From RGIG464 sp045643185 (GTDB lineage: Bacteria; Myxococcota_A; Bradymonadia; UBA4248), in the NCBI GenBank assembly GCA_045643185.1, contig JAZUKH010000156.1, forward strand, positions 1 to 27,477: a stretch of DNA of 27,477 bases. The letters are read 5' to 3'. The translations under genes were made by a program, and so were the position numbers. The notes under the pieces were generated by a model. It did no database searches, was not told where the DNA came from, and worked only from the letters and a program-made list of their open reading frames with translations. This document shows positions 7,353 to 15,288 of this stretch, piece by piece (the first letter of the stretch is position 1; each line of letters starts with the position of its first letter).

Positions 7353-9563
7353 TTAAGAATCGAAACGAATGGCTTTGAGGGCCTGGGCAACTGCCTGACA
7401 GGATGGGAAGCGGTCTGCTGGCGCCTTGTTGAGCATTTTAAGGATGATTTTTTCGAGATCCGGGTTGATCTTGGGATTAATAGAACTCGGGGCAGGGGGA
7501 TCTTCGTGAACGTGTTTGTAGGGCAGGTCGCCCTTGGTGAAGGGGAGCTGACCCGTGGACAGTTCGAAAAGCGTGACGCCGAGCGAGTAAATATCGCTTC
7601 GGTTGTCGATCTCAGAACCCTGGATCTGTTCCGGGCTCATATAATATGGCGTACCAATGGCTTGCGTCGAACCTTTGTCGAGCTCATTGATGACTTTGGC
7701 GAGTCCAAAGTCGAGGATCTTGAGCGTCTTGTCTTTTTTGGTGAGCATGAGGTTCGAAGATTTGATATCGCGGTGGACGATGCCGTGATCGTGTGCGTAC
7801 TGCAGACCTCGACAGGCGTGGATCGTGATCTGAACGAGGAAGCGGGTCGGGAACGGCCCCGTCTGCGTGACGAGTTGTTTCAAGGTTTTGCCATCGACGA
7901 ATTCCATGGCCAGGTAAACGGTGCCATCCTGGAAATTACCGATATCATAGACCGTGACGATGTTGATATGCTGAAGGGCTGCGGAGGCACGCGCTTCACG
8001 CATGAAGTATTCGAAGGCAACATCGTTGTCTTTGAGTTTCTGACTGAGTACTTTAAGGGCGACGGTACGCATGAGGATCGTATCGGTGGCCTTATAGACG
8101 ACACCCATACCGCCGTGAGCCACTTCGAGCAGGTCGCCGTAGCGTTCGTTGCCGATCGCGGGAATACGCGAGGATTCGATGATCAGCGAGTTGATGCGAG
8201 AACGCTCGACGCTCATGGTCGTTGGGCGGCGAATGACTGCCTGTTGACCGAGTATCGGTTGATTGTTCACTGGGATCGTCGCATGTTGCTGCTGCATCGT
8301 CTGAGTTTGCAAACTGCGCTTGGAATCTTCGATGCGGTCAAGAATGTGGCGTCTGGCTTCTGCGATGCCATGAAAACCAGGGTCATAGTCGTAGACTCGT
8401 TGATAGTACTCAAGCGCACGGTCGAGAAGACCGAGCATTTCGTAGCTGTAAGCCGCCTTGTACATGATTCTGCACAGACGTTCCTGCGGCAGCGATTTGT
8501 AGAGCAGTGTGTCGTAACACAGCGTTGCGTCTTCAAAATGCTTTTGACGGCAATACACATCGCCCTGAAGTTCAAGGGCATCCGGATAGATCCGGTCGCT
8601 GGGATCAATGCTTTTCAGGTAGTTGAGCGCTTCGTCATAGCGTTTGAGGGCGATGAGTTCCTTCGACAATTCGAGATAACGACGGTGCTTGATGAGCTCT
8701 TTCATGAGCGTTTCACGGTCGCCGATCAGTTTGGCCATCTGAATCGCCTGAGACGAATCCTCGATCGAGTCATAGAGACGCATCGCTCGAACGTAGTCAC
8801 TCATACGGGCTGCACACATGGCAGCAAGCGACGCTTTGCCGGATTGTTCGTATTGATCGGCGACGTCGGCAAGCGCTCCCGCAAATTCGAGAACGTCGAG
8901 ACCTTTCTGACAGGTCTCCTGATGACTCAGATACGTTTTGCCCGCTTCGATCGCCATCATGCGTGACACTGGAACTGCCGTTAGATCACCGTCGGCCAAG
9001 GCCAGATCGTGGCGAAATGCAGATACTTGAAGTTCAAGCATCTTGGACACATTCCCTGACTTCTGGCAGCACATGATCGCTTCCATGTACTGCTCATTAT
9101 ACTCGTAGATCTCGGCGGCTCGATTATAATCGCGACCCTGAATACTCGCCCGGGCAGCTTTCTCGAATTGCTTCGACTGGACATAGCAAACACTCGCTGC
9201 CGTAAAGAAACCTTTCAACATCATTTGATCAGCAAGGCGCAGGGCATCGGTATTCTTCGCCGCGGTTCGGACTATGTCAAAACGATCGTGCTCCGCTGCA
9301 AGAAAGGCCACTCGGTCGTACAAGCCTCGACCAAATCCATAGGCGTACGCCTGCTCTTCACATTGCGTGCGGATCAGGATGTTGAGCGCTGAATTGTAGT
9401 CGCAGATCGCGTCCAAATGCTGAAATTCTTGGGATTCTGCGAGAGGAAGGTGAATTGCAAATTGCTCAATATTCATTGATTCAACCTGATAAACTGTTCG
9501 GCGAATAACAGATGAAAAACGGTTATACCCTATTAATTTACCCTTATCCTCGACTTGCGTCAA
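7353..9563 (-). CDS. TPR-rich Ser/Thr protein kinase with C-terminal kinase domain
   Basis: 736 aa from a TTG codon at 9563, which has a good ribosome site (AAGGTGAT, 5 nt spacing). An ATG at 9476 (residue 30) is an alternative start. Residues about 50-415 are alpha-helical TPR-like repeats (e.g. ALNYLKSIDPSDR, ALEYYQRVYDYDPG). The kinase domain is about 474-733: glycine loop GGMG (484-487), VALK Lys504, helix-C Glu523, HRD 597-599 with Lys601 and Asn604, DFG 618-620, and APE-like SPE 643-645. All key residues are present, so it should be active. No transmembrane helix is visible, so it is probably cytosolic. Bacterial kinases of this class more often carry the kinase domain at the N-terminus; here the order is reversed. 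The next gene is the large lipoprotein, 2 nt away. Confidence 0.93.
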   Translation of the reverse strand: MTQVEDKGKLIGYNRFSSVIRRTVYQVESMNIEQFAIHLPLAESQEFQHLDAICDYNSALNILIRTQCEEQAYAYGFGRGLYDRVAFLAAEHDRFDIVRTAAKNTDALRLADQMMLKGFFTAASVCYVQSKQFEKAARASIQGRDYNRAAEIYEYNEQYMEAIMCCQKSGNVSKMLELQVSAFRHDLALADGDLTAVPVSRMMAIEAGKTYLSHQETCQKGLDVLEFAGALADVADQYEQSGKASLAAMCAARMSDYVRAMRLYDSIEDSSQAIQMAKLIGDRETLMKELIKHRRYLELSKELIALKRYDEALNYLKSIDPSDRIYPDALELQGDVYCRQKHFEDATLCYDTLLYKSLPQERLCRIMYKAAYSYEMLGLLDRALEYYQRVYDYDPGFHGIAEARRHILDRIEDSKRSLQTQTMQQQHATIPVNNQPILGQQAVIRRPTTMSVERSRINSLIIESSRIPAIGNERYGDLLEVAHGGMGVVYKATDTILMRTVALKVLSQKLKDNDVAFEYFMREARASAALQHINIVTVYDIGNFQDGTVYLAMEFVDGKTLKQLVTQTGPFPTRFLVQITIHACRGLQYAHDHGIVHRDIKSSNLMLTKKDKTLKILDFGLAKVINELDKGSTQAIGTPYYMSPEQIQGSEIDNRSDIYSLGVTLFELSTGQLPFTKGDLPYKHVHEDPPAPSSINPKINPDLEKIILKMLNKAPADRFPSCQAVAQALKAIRFDS

Positions 9564-9587
9564 CGCCTATCACCTTTTTTTGGTAGA

Positions 9588-9692
9588 GAGGGGGAAGTCT
9601 CCCCCTGCGCGGCTATTCCCTAACGCAGAAACGTGACAAGGCACGTCTCTGCGTTAGGAAATACGCCGCGACCCCCTCGCCTGGCAGGGCCC
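9588..9692 (+). repeat. Dispersed nested palindromic element, copy A
   Basis: Outermost stem GAGGGGG (9588-9594) with CCCCCTC (9672-9678); second stem CGCGGCTATT (9608-9617) with AATACGCCGCG (9660-9670), carrying one unpaired C; inner palindrome 9619-9629 with 9648-9658, continuing with 9631-9635/9642-9646. The 3' flank is CTGGCAGGGCCC. Copies B (17078-17200, inverted) and C (22275-22384) share the ends and the bulged stem but have different inner palindromes. Confidence 0.85.
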
Positions 9693-9784
9693 AAGACGCG
9701 GTTTTGCGTTTACATCTTGGTCGAGGAAAACAAACAAGTTGGGCCGCAAATCATAAAAAACGCGGCGCGTATTGACCGAGGATA

Positions 9785-9806
9785 GAGACGTGTCGTGACA
9801 CGTCTC
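9785..9806. repeat. 10-bp perfect palindrome of the GAGACGTG type
   Basis: Arms 9785-9794 and 9797-9806 with a 2-nt loop. The core GAGACGTG...CACGTCTC recurs at 20069-20097, and a close relative is inside repeat copy B. An arm-like CGCGGCGCGTATT lies just upstream at 9760. Confidence 0.75.
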
Positions 9807-9827
9807 ATCCGAGGGAGAAGCGACGCG

Positions 9828-9853
9828 GGCGCGGCGTATGAAATAGCCGCGCC
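9828..9853. repeat. Minimal copy of the nested palindromic element (arms only)
   Basis: GGCGCGGC (9828-9835) pairs with GCCGCGCC (9846-9853), a G bulges at 9836, and TAT pairs with ATA around a 3-nt loop. This is the same bulged stem as in the large copies (orientation of copy B) but with the inner palindrome missing. Confidence 0.7.
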
Positions 9854-9932
9854 TAAAAACAAAAACATTGGCAATTGAGCGATTATGCCCAGCTGAGTTG
9901 TGACGTTTTGAGCCATGAAATTGCAAAAGACT

Positions 9933-9960
9933 TTGACAAAACTGGTCAAGTGCTTATAGA
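9933..9960 (+). promoter_or_regulatory. Probable sigma-70 promoter of secA
   Basis: TTGACA (9933-9938), 16-nt spacer, TATAGA (9955-9960). The -35 box is perfect. The start would fall near 9967, about 76 nt before the secA ATG. Confidence 0.7.
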
Positions 9961-9964
9961 TTGT

Positions 9965-9992
9965 TAGCCCCTTGATTCGGAGGCTATTTTTT
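9965..9992 (+). terminator. Terminator-like hairpin at the secA transcription start
   Basis: TAGCC (9965-9969) pairs with GGCTA (9982-9986), with two more C-G pairs possible inside, then six T (9987-9992). It has the form of an intrinsic terminator yet overlaps the predicted transcription start. It could block read-through from upstream, or act on transcripts from an earlier promoter. A second small hairpin (CGCCG-CTA-CGGCG, 9993-10005) follows. Confidence 0.6.
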
Positions 9993-10042
9993 CGCCGCTA
10001 CGGCGGCCTGACAGAACAAGATTGCTCTGGAGATCATTATAA

Positions 10043-13000
10043 ATGGGTATTGGTAACATCTTTAAACGTATTTTCGGTACGAGCCACGAGCGCATGCTGC
10101 GCAAAATTCAGCCGACTGTCGAAATTATTAACCGACTTGAACCCGATGTCAGTGCATTGAGCGATGAGGAACTCGTCGCTCAAACGGCAAAGTTCAAACA
10201 GCGAATCGAAAATGGCGCGTCCCTTGACGATATTTTGCCAGAAGCCTTCGCTACGGTCCGTGAAGCCAGTAAGCGTGTCCTCGGAATGCGTCACTATGAC
10301 GTGCAGCTCATTGGTGGAATCGCTCTGCACCGCGGTATGATCGCTGAAATGAAAACCGGTGAAGGTAAAACGCTCGTCGCAACGAGCCCAATGTACCTCA
10401 ATGCCCTTTCAGGAAAAGGCGCTCACCTCGTTACCGTCAACGATTACCTCGCCGGACGTGATGCCGACTGGATGGGACAGATCTATAAGTTCCTTGGACT
10501 CAGCGTCGGTAAGATCCTCACAGACCTCACGAACGAAGAACGACGCGCCGCTTACGCCGCTGATATCACTTACGGAACAAACAACGAGTTCGGCTTCGAT
10601 TACCTCCGCGATAACATGAAATATCGACTCGCCGACTATGTTCAGCGTGGACATAACTTCGCCATCGTCGACGAAGTTGACTCTATTCTCATCGACGAAG
10701 CTCGTACGCCGCTCATTATCTCAGGACAGATCGAGCAGGATCTCAATCTCTATTATGAGATCAACAAAATTGTTCCTTTCCTCAAACGCGATGAAGACTA
10801 TACCGTCGATGAAAAGGCCTCAAGCGTGGCTTTGAATGAATCCGGTATCGAAAAAGTCGAAAAATACCTCAAGATCGACAATATTTACGATCCGAAATAC
10901 ATCGAGCACCTTCACCACGTGAATAAAGCGCTTCAGGCGCATACGCTCTATAAGCTCGACCAAAACTACGTCGTTGATAACGGCAAGGTCGTCATTGTTG
11001 ACGATTTCACAGGGCGTCTCATGCCCGGACGCCGGTGGTCAGACGGCCTTCACCAGGCCATTGAAGCAAAAGAAGGCGTGGAAATTCAGGCTGAAAGCCG
11101 TACGCTCGCAACCATTACTTTCCAGAACTACTTCCGTATGTACGACAAACTCGCTGGTATGACGGGTACTGCCGATACCGAAGCCGAAGAGTTCAAAAAA
11201 ATCTATAAACTCGATGTCTTCAGTATTCCTACGTCGCGTCCTATCGTACGAAAAGACTACCACGACGTCGTGTACATTCACGAAACCGCAAAGATCTCCG
11301 CTGTCGTTAAGCAGATCAAGGAATGTCACGAAAAAGGCCAGCCCGTTCTCGTGGGTACCGTGTCGGTCGAAAAGAGCGAAGTCTATAGCAAGATGCTGAC
11401 ACGTGCCGGCATCGAACACAACGTGTTAAATGCTAAAAACCATCGTCGTGAAGCCGAGATCATCGCTCAGGCTGGTCGTGAAGGCGCCGTGACCATCGCG
11501 ACCAATATGGCTGGTCGTGGTACCGATATCTTGCTCGGTGGTAATCCTGAAGCACTCGCCCGCGCTGATGAATCCATGCCTTATGAAGAAGCACTCGTTA
11601 AGTATAAAGCTCAGTGCGCCGCCGAAAAGGAACGGGTTCAGGCTGCCGGCGGTCTCTTCATCCTCGGCACCGAACGTCACGAATCTCGTCGAATCGATAA
11701 CCAGTTGCGTGGCCGTGCTGGGCGTCAGGGCGATCCGGGCGCAAGCCGTTTCTACCTCTCATTCGATGACGATCTTTTGCGTATCTTTGGCGGCGACAAG
11801 TTCCGTGGCATGATGGAATCTTTGACGCGTGGTGAAGATGAAGAAGATGTGGCCATCGAGTCTTCACTCGTGACACATTCTATCGAAACCGCACAGCGTC
11901 GTGTTGAAGGGCGTAACTTCGATATTCGTAAGTCACTTATTGAATACGACGACGTTATGAATAAACAGCGTAACGCAGTCTATGGCCTGCGACTTCGCGT
12001 GTTGAAAGGCGAAGATCTCGAAGATCTAGTGCTCGACGCGTTTGAAGACGTTACGGTCAGCTATGCCGATAAGTATCTGCCTGAACACGAAATGTATGAA
12101 GACTGGAACTTTGATGGCTTTCTCAAGGCATTTGCGCCGATCTATGGCTATCGCTTCAAGGTTGATACGCTCAAACTCAATCGAGATGACCGTGAGGGAC
12201 ATATTCAGATCGTATTCGACGAAGTCAACAAGGTCTTTAACAAGCAGATTGCTGATTTTGACAAGGTCGTCGAGGCCTTCGATAAGGCAATGGGCAAAGA
12301 TAGTCCTTATGCCGGCAAGACCGGTAAGGATCTCATGCTCGAACTGGCGCAGAACTACTATCTCAAAGAACTTGATGCTTCGTGGCAGAAACACTTGACC
12401 GATATGACTGGGTTGCGTGAATCCATCTCGTTCCGTGGTTATGCCCAAAAAGATCCAAAGCAGGAATACAAACGTGAGGCGTTTGACCTGTTTGAAAAGA
12501 TGATGCGCGATATCAAAATTCGCTTGATGACACAGGTCAGTCGCTCGCGCGTAGAGATCCCTGATCTGAGCCGCATTAAACCACGTGACGTTCGTGCTGA
12601 GCAGCCGGCGCCTACCAAAATGAAGGTTCAGGAGAATCTCACGTCTGAGTCGAAGGCTGAATCCAAAGCCGGGTCAGAAGAAAAACCACGTAAATCATTG
12701 TCCATGGCTGAGATGATGGCACAGGGACTTGGACAGCGTCGTCCAGAACAAAAAGCGCATCCCCAGTCGATGGCTGAGATCATGGCTGCGTCTGGGCTGG
12801 CTTCCAAAAAAGAGGAATCCAAGAAAAACGCTTCTATGGCCGACCTGATGCCCAGCTCCATGATGCAGGCTATGCTCGACATCGAAGCTGAACGCAAACG
12901 TATGCGCGAAGCGGCTGAACGTGCTGCCGAGGCTGAAGAACTCGACAACCAGGTTGAGCAGAATGAGGCTGAAAATGAAGAAGTTGAGGCTGCAGAACAG

Positions 13001-13792
13001 GCGCCTCAGCGTTCACAGTCTATGGCCGATCTCATGCCGGTAAGTATGATGGAAGCCATGAAACAGGCTGAACAGGAACGTCGTCGTTTCCAGGAACGAA
13101 TGGCGCGTGAAGCCGAAGCTGCTGCACAGGCTGAACAAAACTCGAATGAGACGGATGATGCCGATAATACGAACTTTAATCCCACGAGCGTTGTTTCTGA
13201 TGTCACAGAAAGTATGCAGATCCTCAAAAACAAACTCGCGCAGCTGACTGAAGGCGTTGATTCCGAGTCAAAGACGGACAGTGTCTATGATGAAGATGAA
13301 TCTACGGCAATCGATTTTAAAGCTGGTGAAAAAGCTCGTCAATCCATCGCGAATGATGAAACCATTGATGCACCGGCCATCACGGATATTCGTTCCGAAT
13401 CTGCTGAAGATATCCTTAAAGATGCGTTCGAAAACACGAGCGTTGAACCTGTGGTTGATATAAACGGGGCGAGTGTGAACGACGATGATACGGTGAGTCA
13501 GGTTCAGAATGCAGTGGCTGTGAATGCTGAGGCCAAGACCGAAATTAGTGAGGTTCTGCCCGAAGCGAAGTGTGAAGCTCCGGTAAAGGCTGAAGAACCG
13601 ACGAAGGGGGCGTCACTGTTTGATAGCCTTAAAGGGCTTTCTGATCTTGGAGACGATGATTTCGGTTTCGATGACCTGGGAAATGAAGAGGGCGGTGACT
13701 TGTTCTCGTCTCTCTTTGGAAAAGAAAGCGAAGAGACCAAACAGGGAAGCCTTGATTTTGGTTCCCTCTTCAATGACGACGATAAAATTTAA
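10043..13792 (+). CDS. secA: Preprotein translocase ATPase SecA with about 400-residue C-terminal extension
   Basis: 1249 aa, against about 830-930 for usual SecA. Residues 1 to about 845 are a full SecA motor: Walker A GEGKT (106-110), DEVD (210-213), the preprotein-binding region, GRAGRQGDPG helicase motif and the scaffold/HWD region. It drives Sec-dependent export across the inner membrane. The usual C-terminal zinc motif (CxCx8CH) is absent. Instead an Ala/Glu-rich, probably partly coiled-coil tail carries four related motifs: SMAEMMAQGL (about 886), SMAEIMAASG (about 908), SMADLMPSSMM (about 931) and SMADLMPVSMM (about 993). The very end is acidic with phenylalanines (FDSL, FDDL, LFSSLF, FGSLF). 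The ATG is preceded by GGAG about 11 nt away. Being the only SecA seen and complete in its motor, it is probably the housekeeping protein. Confidence 0.97.
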   Translation: MGIGNIFKRIFGTSHERMLRKIQPTVEIINRLEPDVSALSDEELVAQTAKFKQRIENGASLDDILPEAFATVREASKRVLGMRHYDVQLIGGIALHRGMIAEMKTGEGKTLVATSPMYLNALSGKGAHLVTVNDYLAGRDADWMGQIYKFLGLSVGKILTDLTNEERRAAYAADITYGTNNEFGFDYLRDNMKYRLADYVQRGHNFAIVDEVDSILIDEARTPLIISGQIEQDLNLYYEINKIVPFLKRDEDYTVDEKASSVALNESGIEKVEKYLKIDNIYDPKYIEHLHHVNKALQAHTLYKLDQNYVVDNGKVVIVDDFTGRLMPGRRWSDGLHQAIEAKEGVEIQAESRTLATITFQNYFRMYDKLAGMTGTADTEAEEFKKIYKLDVFSIPTSRPIVRKDYHDVVYIHETAKISAVVKQIKECHEKGQPVLVGTVSVEKSEVYSKMLTRAGIEHNVLNAKNHRREAEIIAQAGREGAVTIATNMAGRGTDILLGGNPEALARADESMPYEEALVKYKAQCAAEKERVQAAGGLFILGTERHESRRIDNQLRGRAGRQGDPGASRFYLSFDDDLLRIFGGDKFRGMMESLTRGEDEEDVAIESSLVTHSIETAQRRVEGRNFDIRKSLIEYDDVMNKQRNAVYGLRLRVLKGEDLEDLVLDAFEDVTVSYADKYLPEHEMYEDWNFDGFLKAFAPIYGYRFKVDTLKLNRDDREGHIQIVFDEVNKVFNKQIADFDKVVEAFDKAMGKDSPYAGKTGKDLMLELAQNYYLKELDASWQKHLTDMTGLRESISFRGYAQKDPKQEYKREAFDLFEKMMRDIKIRLMTQVSRSRVEIPDLSRIKPRDVRAEQPAPTKMKVQENLTSESKAESKAGSEEKPRKSLSMAEMMAQGLGQRRPEQKAHPQSMAEIMAASGLASKKEESKKNASMADLMPSSMMQAMLDIEAERKRMREAAERAAEAEELDNQVEQNEAENEEVEAAEQAPQRSQSMADLMPVSMMEAMKQAEQERRRFQERMAREAEAAAQAEQNSNETDDADNTNFNPTSVVSDVTESMQILKNKLAQLTEGVDSESKTDSVYDEDESTAIDFKAGEKARQSIANDETIDAPAITDIRSESAEDILKDAFENTSVEPVVDINGASVNDDDTVSQVQNAVAVNAEAKTEISEVLPEAKCEAPVKAEEPTKGASLFDSLKGLSDLGDDDFGFDDLGNEEGGDLFSSLFGKESEETKQGSLDFGSLFNDDDKI

Positions 13793-13799
13793 TTAGAAG

Positions 13800-13843
13800 T
13801 TCTCATCGTAGAAACGCAAGCTTTCATGTTTCTACGATGAGAA
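13800..13843. repeat. 16-bp perfect inverted repeat after secA
   Basis: Arms 13800-13815 and 13828-13843 match perfectly around a 12-nt loop. It starts 8 nt after the secA stop. There is no T run, so it may stabilise the 3' end rather than terminate. The inner part (GTAGAAACG...GTTTCTAC) resembles the GTAGAGACG palindromes elsewhere. Confidence 0.8.
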
Positions 13844-13863
13844 TCGTCGTCTTGGTGAAATTG

Positions 13864-13901
13864 CGCAATTTTCCATTACGATACGATGGAAAATTGCGTT
13901 T
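13864..13901. terminator. Probable bidirectional terminator between secA and the radical SAM gene
   Basis: A perfect 13-bp inverted repeat (13864-13876 with 13886-13898) with a 9-nt loop, followed by TTT on the plus strand, with A/T-rich pairs in the stem. It abuts the stop codon of the convergent minus-strand gene. Confidence 0.6.
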
Positions 13902-15250
13902 CACAATACGTGAGTGATGACGTAGTTTGGCGTTTTGATGCCGAGTTTTCTGGCCTCGCTGATTTGATAATGAATGGGCCAGTTCAAAACGTTGGGATCG
14001 TCGTCGAACAATTTTTCGGCGATAAGTTGTTTTCGCCATTCACCGCAGATCGGGGCTTGGGTGTTTTGCTGCAAGATGATGTTATCTGCTCGACAACCGC
14101 TTGCGCATAGGCTCACGAATGGGCAGGTTTTGCACATGACCAGGTCGGCAGCCATGACGTTAGCCTGGCTGCGTCGCTCGAGCACGGTTTTGATGCCTTC
14201 CGAAACATGTCCGAAGGGTTCAACCATTTTGAAACACGAATAGATGGTACCGTCGCTGCGCACGAACAAGTTTTGGTTTTCGATGCATTGGCAGGCGCGA
14301 CGGCGGTAGGTGACAAAAGACTTTTGGGGCGCAGCGATGCTGACGCCACCTTCGAAGGCGATCTCGTCGAGCGCCGATTGAAGTTCGCTCTCGCTGGTAA
14401 AGCAATGCTCGCCCGTTTCGCGTCCGCATGGGTAGATTGGAGCAACCGAGATCTTAATCTCACTCGGTAGTCTTCGTCGAAGTTGGGCGAACGCACGGAT
14501 GTTAGCGTCAATGTCGGGAGCGCTCAACATGATGTCAACGGCTGGCGTGACGCCAGCATTGTGGAGCTTTTGAATGACTTCGAGCGACTCATCGAAGCAC
14601 GGGCGGCCTGAAATGCGGTCACAAACTTCACGATCGGCACCAGACAAGCTCACTTGTACATTCAGACCAGTTGTCATGCGCTTTACGAGGTTATTGAAGA
14701 GTGTCTCGTTGTGATTCAGCATCAACAGATTACTAAGCAATCCGACTGGCTTTTTGGATCGTTCGGCAGCGTAATCGATGGCTTCTATTATCCAGGGTAC
14801 CAACAGCGGTTCACCGCCCGAAAACGAGACATTGATACCGGGACGGAGCTCGGTGATCTCGTCAATGATGCGTTTGACGTCGGTCAGTGTGAGTTCGTTG
14901 GCACGTGCACAACCAGATGCTGCGCTACAATAGGCGCAACGCAGGTTACAGGCGTTTGTGACCTGAAATTGAATGAGTTTAAACGCCGGGCGATACGGAC
15001 GAGGCGGTTGATCAAAACCGTGTTTTTGGAGGCGCGCGATGAGTGACTCAGGCAAGTCACTCAAATTGGGTTGCAAAGACGTTTGTGACGGACACGACGC
15101 GTCACAAACGAGTGTTTTGGGAACACGCTTCAGCCACTCGGTGAGCGGCTGAACTTCGTCGATCATGACGGGGCAGTAAGTGCCAAGAAAGGGCGAGGTG
15201 ACCAGACCGCCGCGTTTGGTCAAAACAAACTGAGTATCAAAAGGCAACAT
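13901..15250 (-). CDS. Radical SAM / SPASM-domain protein
   Basis: 449 aa. The radical SAM core (about 92-300) has the 4Fe-4S motif CNLRCAYC (Cys101, Cys105, Cys108) and GGEP (145-148). The C-terminal SPASM region has Cys320, Cys322, Cys339, Cys373, Cys376, Cys382, Cys386 and Cys402, enough for two auxiliary iron-sulfur clusters. Residues 1-80 form an extra N-terminal part, possibly a PqqD-like substrate-binding module (weak). SPASM proteins commonly modify peptides or proteins (RiPP maturases, sulfatase maturases, PqqE-like), but no short precursor peptide or sulfatase is adjacent. It lies 38 nt downstream of the FHA-like gene, probably in one operon. The ATG at 15250 lacks an obvious ribosome site. 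The exact substrate cannot be named. Confidence 0.9.
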   Translation of the reverse strand: MLPFDTQFVLTKRGGLVTSPFLGTYCPVMIDEVQPLTEWLKRVPKTLVCDASCPSQTSLQPNLSDLPESLIARLQKHGFDQPPRPYRPAFKLIQFQVTNACNLRCAYCSAASGCARANELTLTDVKRIIDEITELRPGINVSFSGGEPLLVPWIIEAIDYAAERSKKPVGLLSNLLMLNHNETLFNNLVKRMTTGLNVQVSLSGADREVCDRISGRPCFDESLEVIQKLHNAGVTPAVDIMLSAPDIDANIRAFAQLRRRLPSEIKISVAPIYPCGRETGEHCFTSESELQSALDEIAFEGGVSIAAPQKSFVTYRRRACQCIENQNLFVRSDGTIYSCFKMVEPFGHVSEGIKTVLERRSQANVMAADLVMCKTCPFVSLCASGCRADNIILQQNTQAPICGEWRKQLIAEKLFDDDPNVLNWPIHYQISEARKLGIKTPNYVITHVL

Positions 15251-15288
15251 AAAGACGCGCGTTTTAGATCGTGTTTGTCGTGTGGTTA

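Noticed and set aside
7506..8966. Long plus-strand open frame (486 codons) opposite the TPR-kinase gene
   Set aside because: Its translation has no recognisable domain and mirrors the codon structure of the kinase, whose motifs are unmistakable.
10043..13792. SecA as an accessory SecA2
   Set aside because: The motor is complete, the N-terminus is canonical and the protein is longer rather than shorter; it looks like the main SecA.
13901..15250. Radical SAM protein as an anaerobic sulfatase maturase
   Set aside because: SPASM cysteines fit, but no sulfatase gene is nearby and the N-terminal extension differs; too specific to claim.
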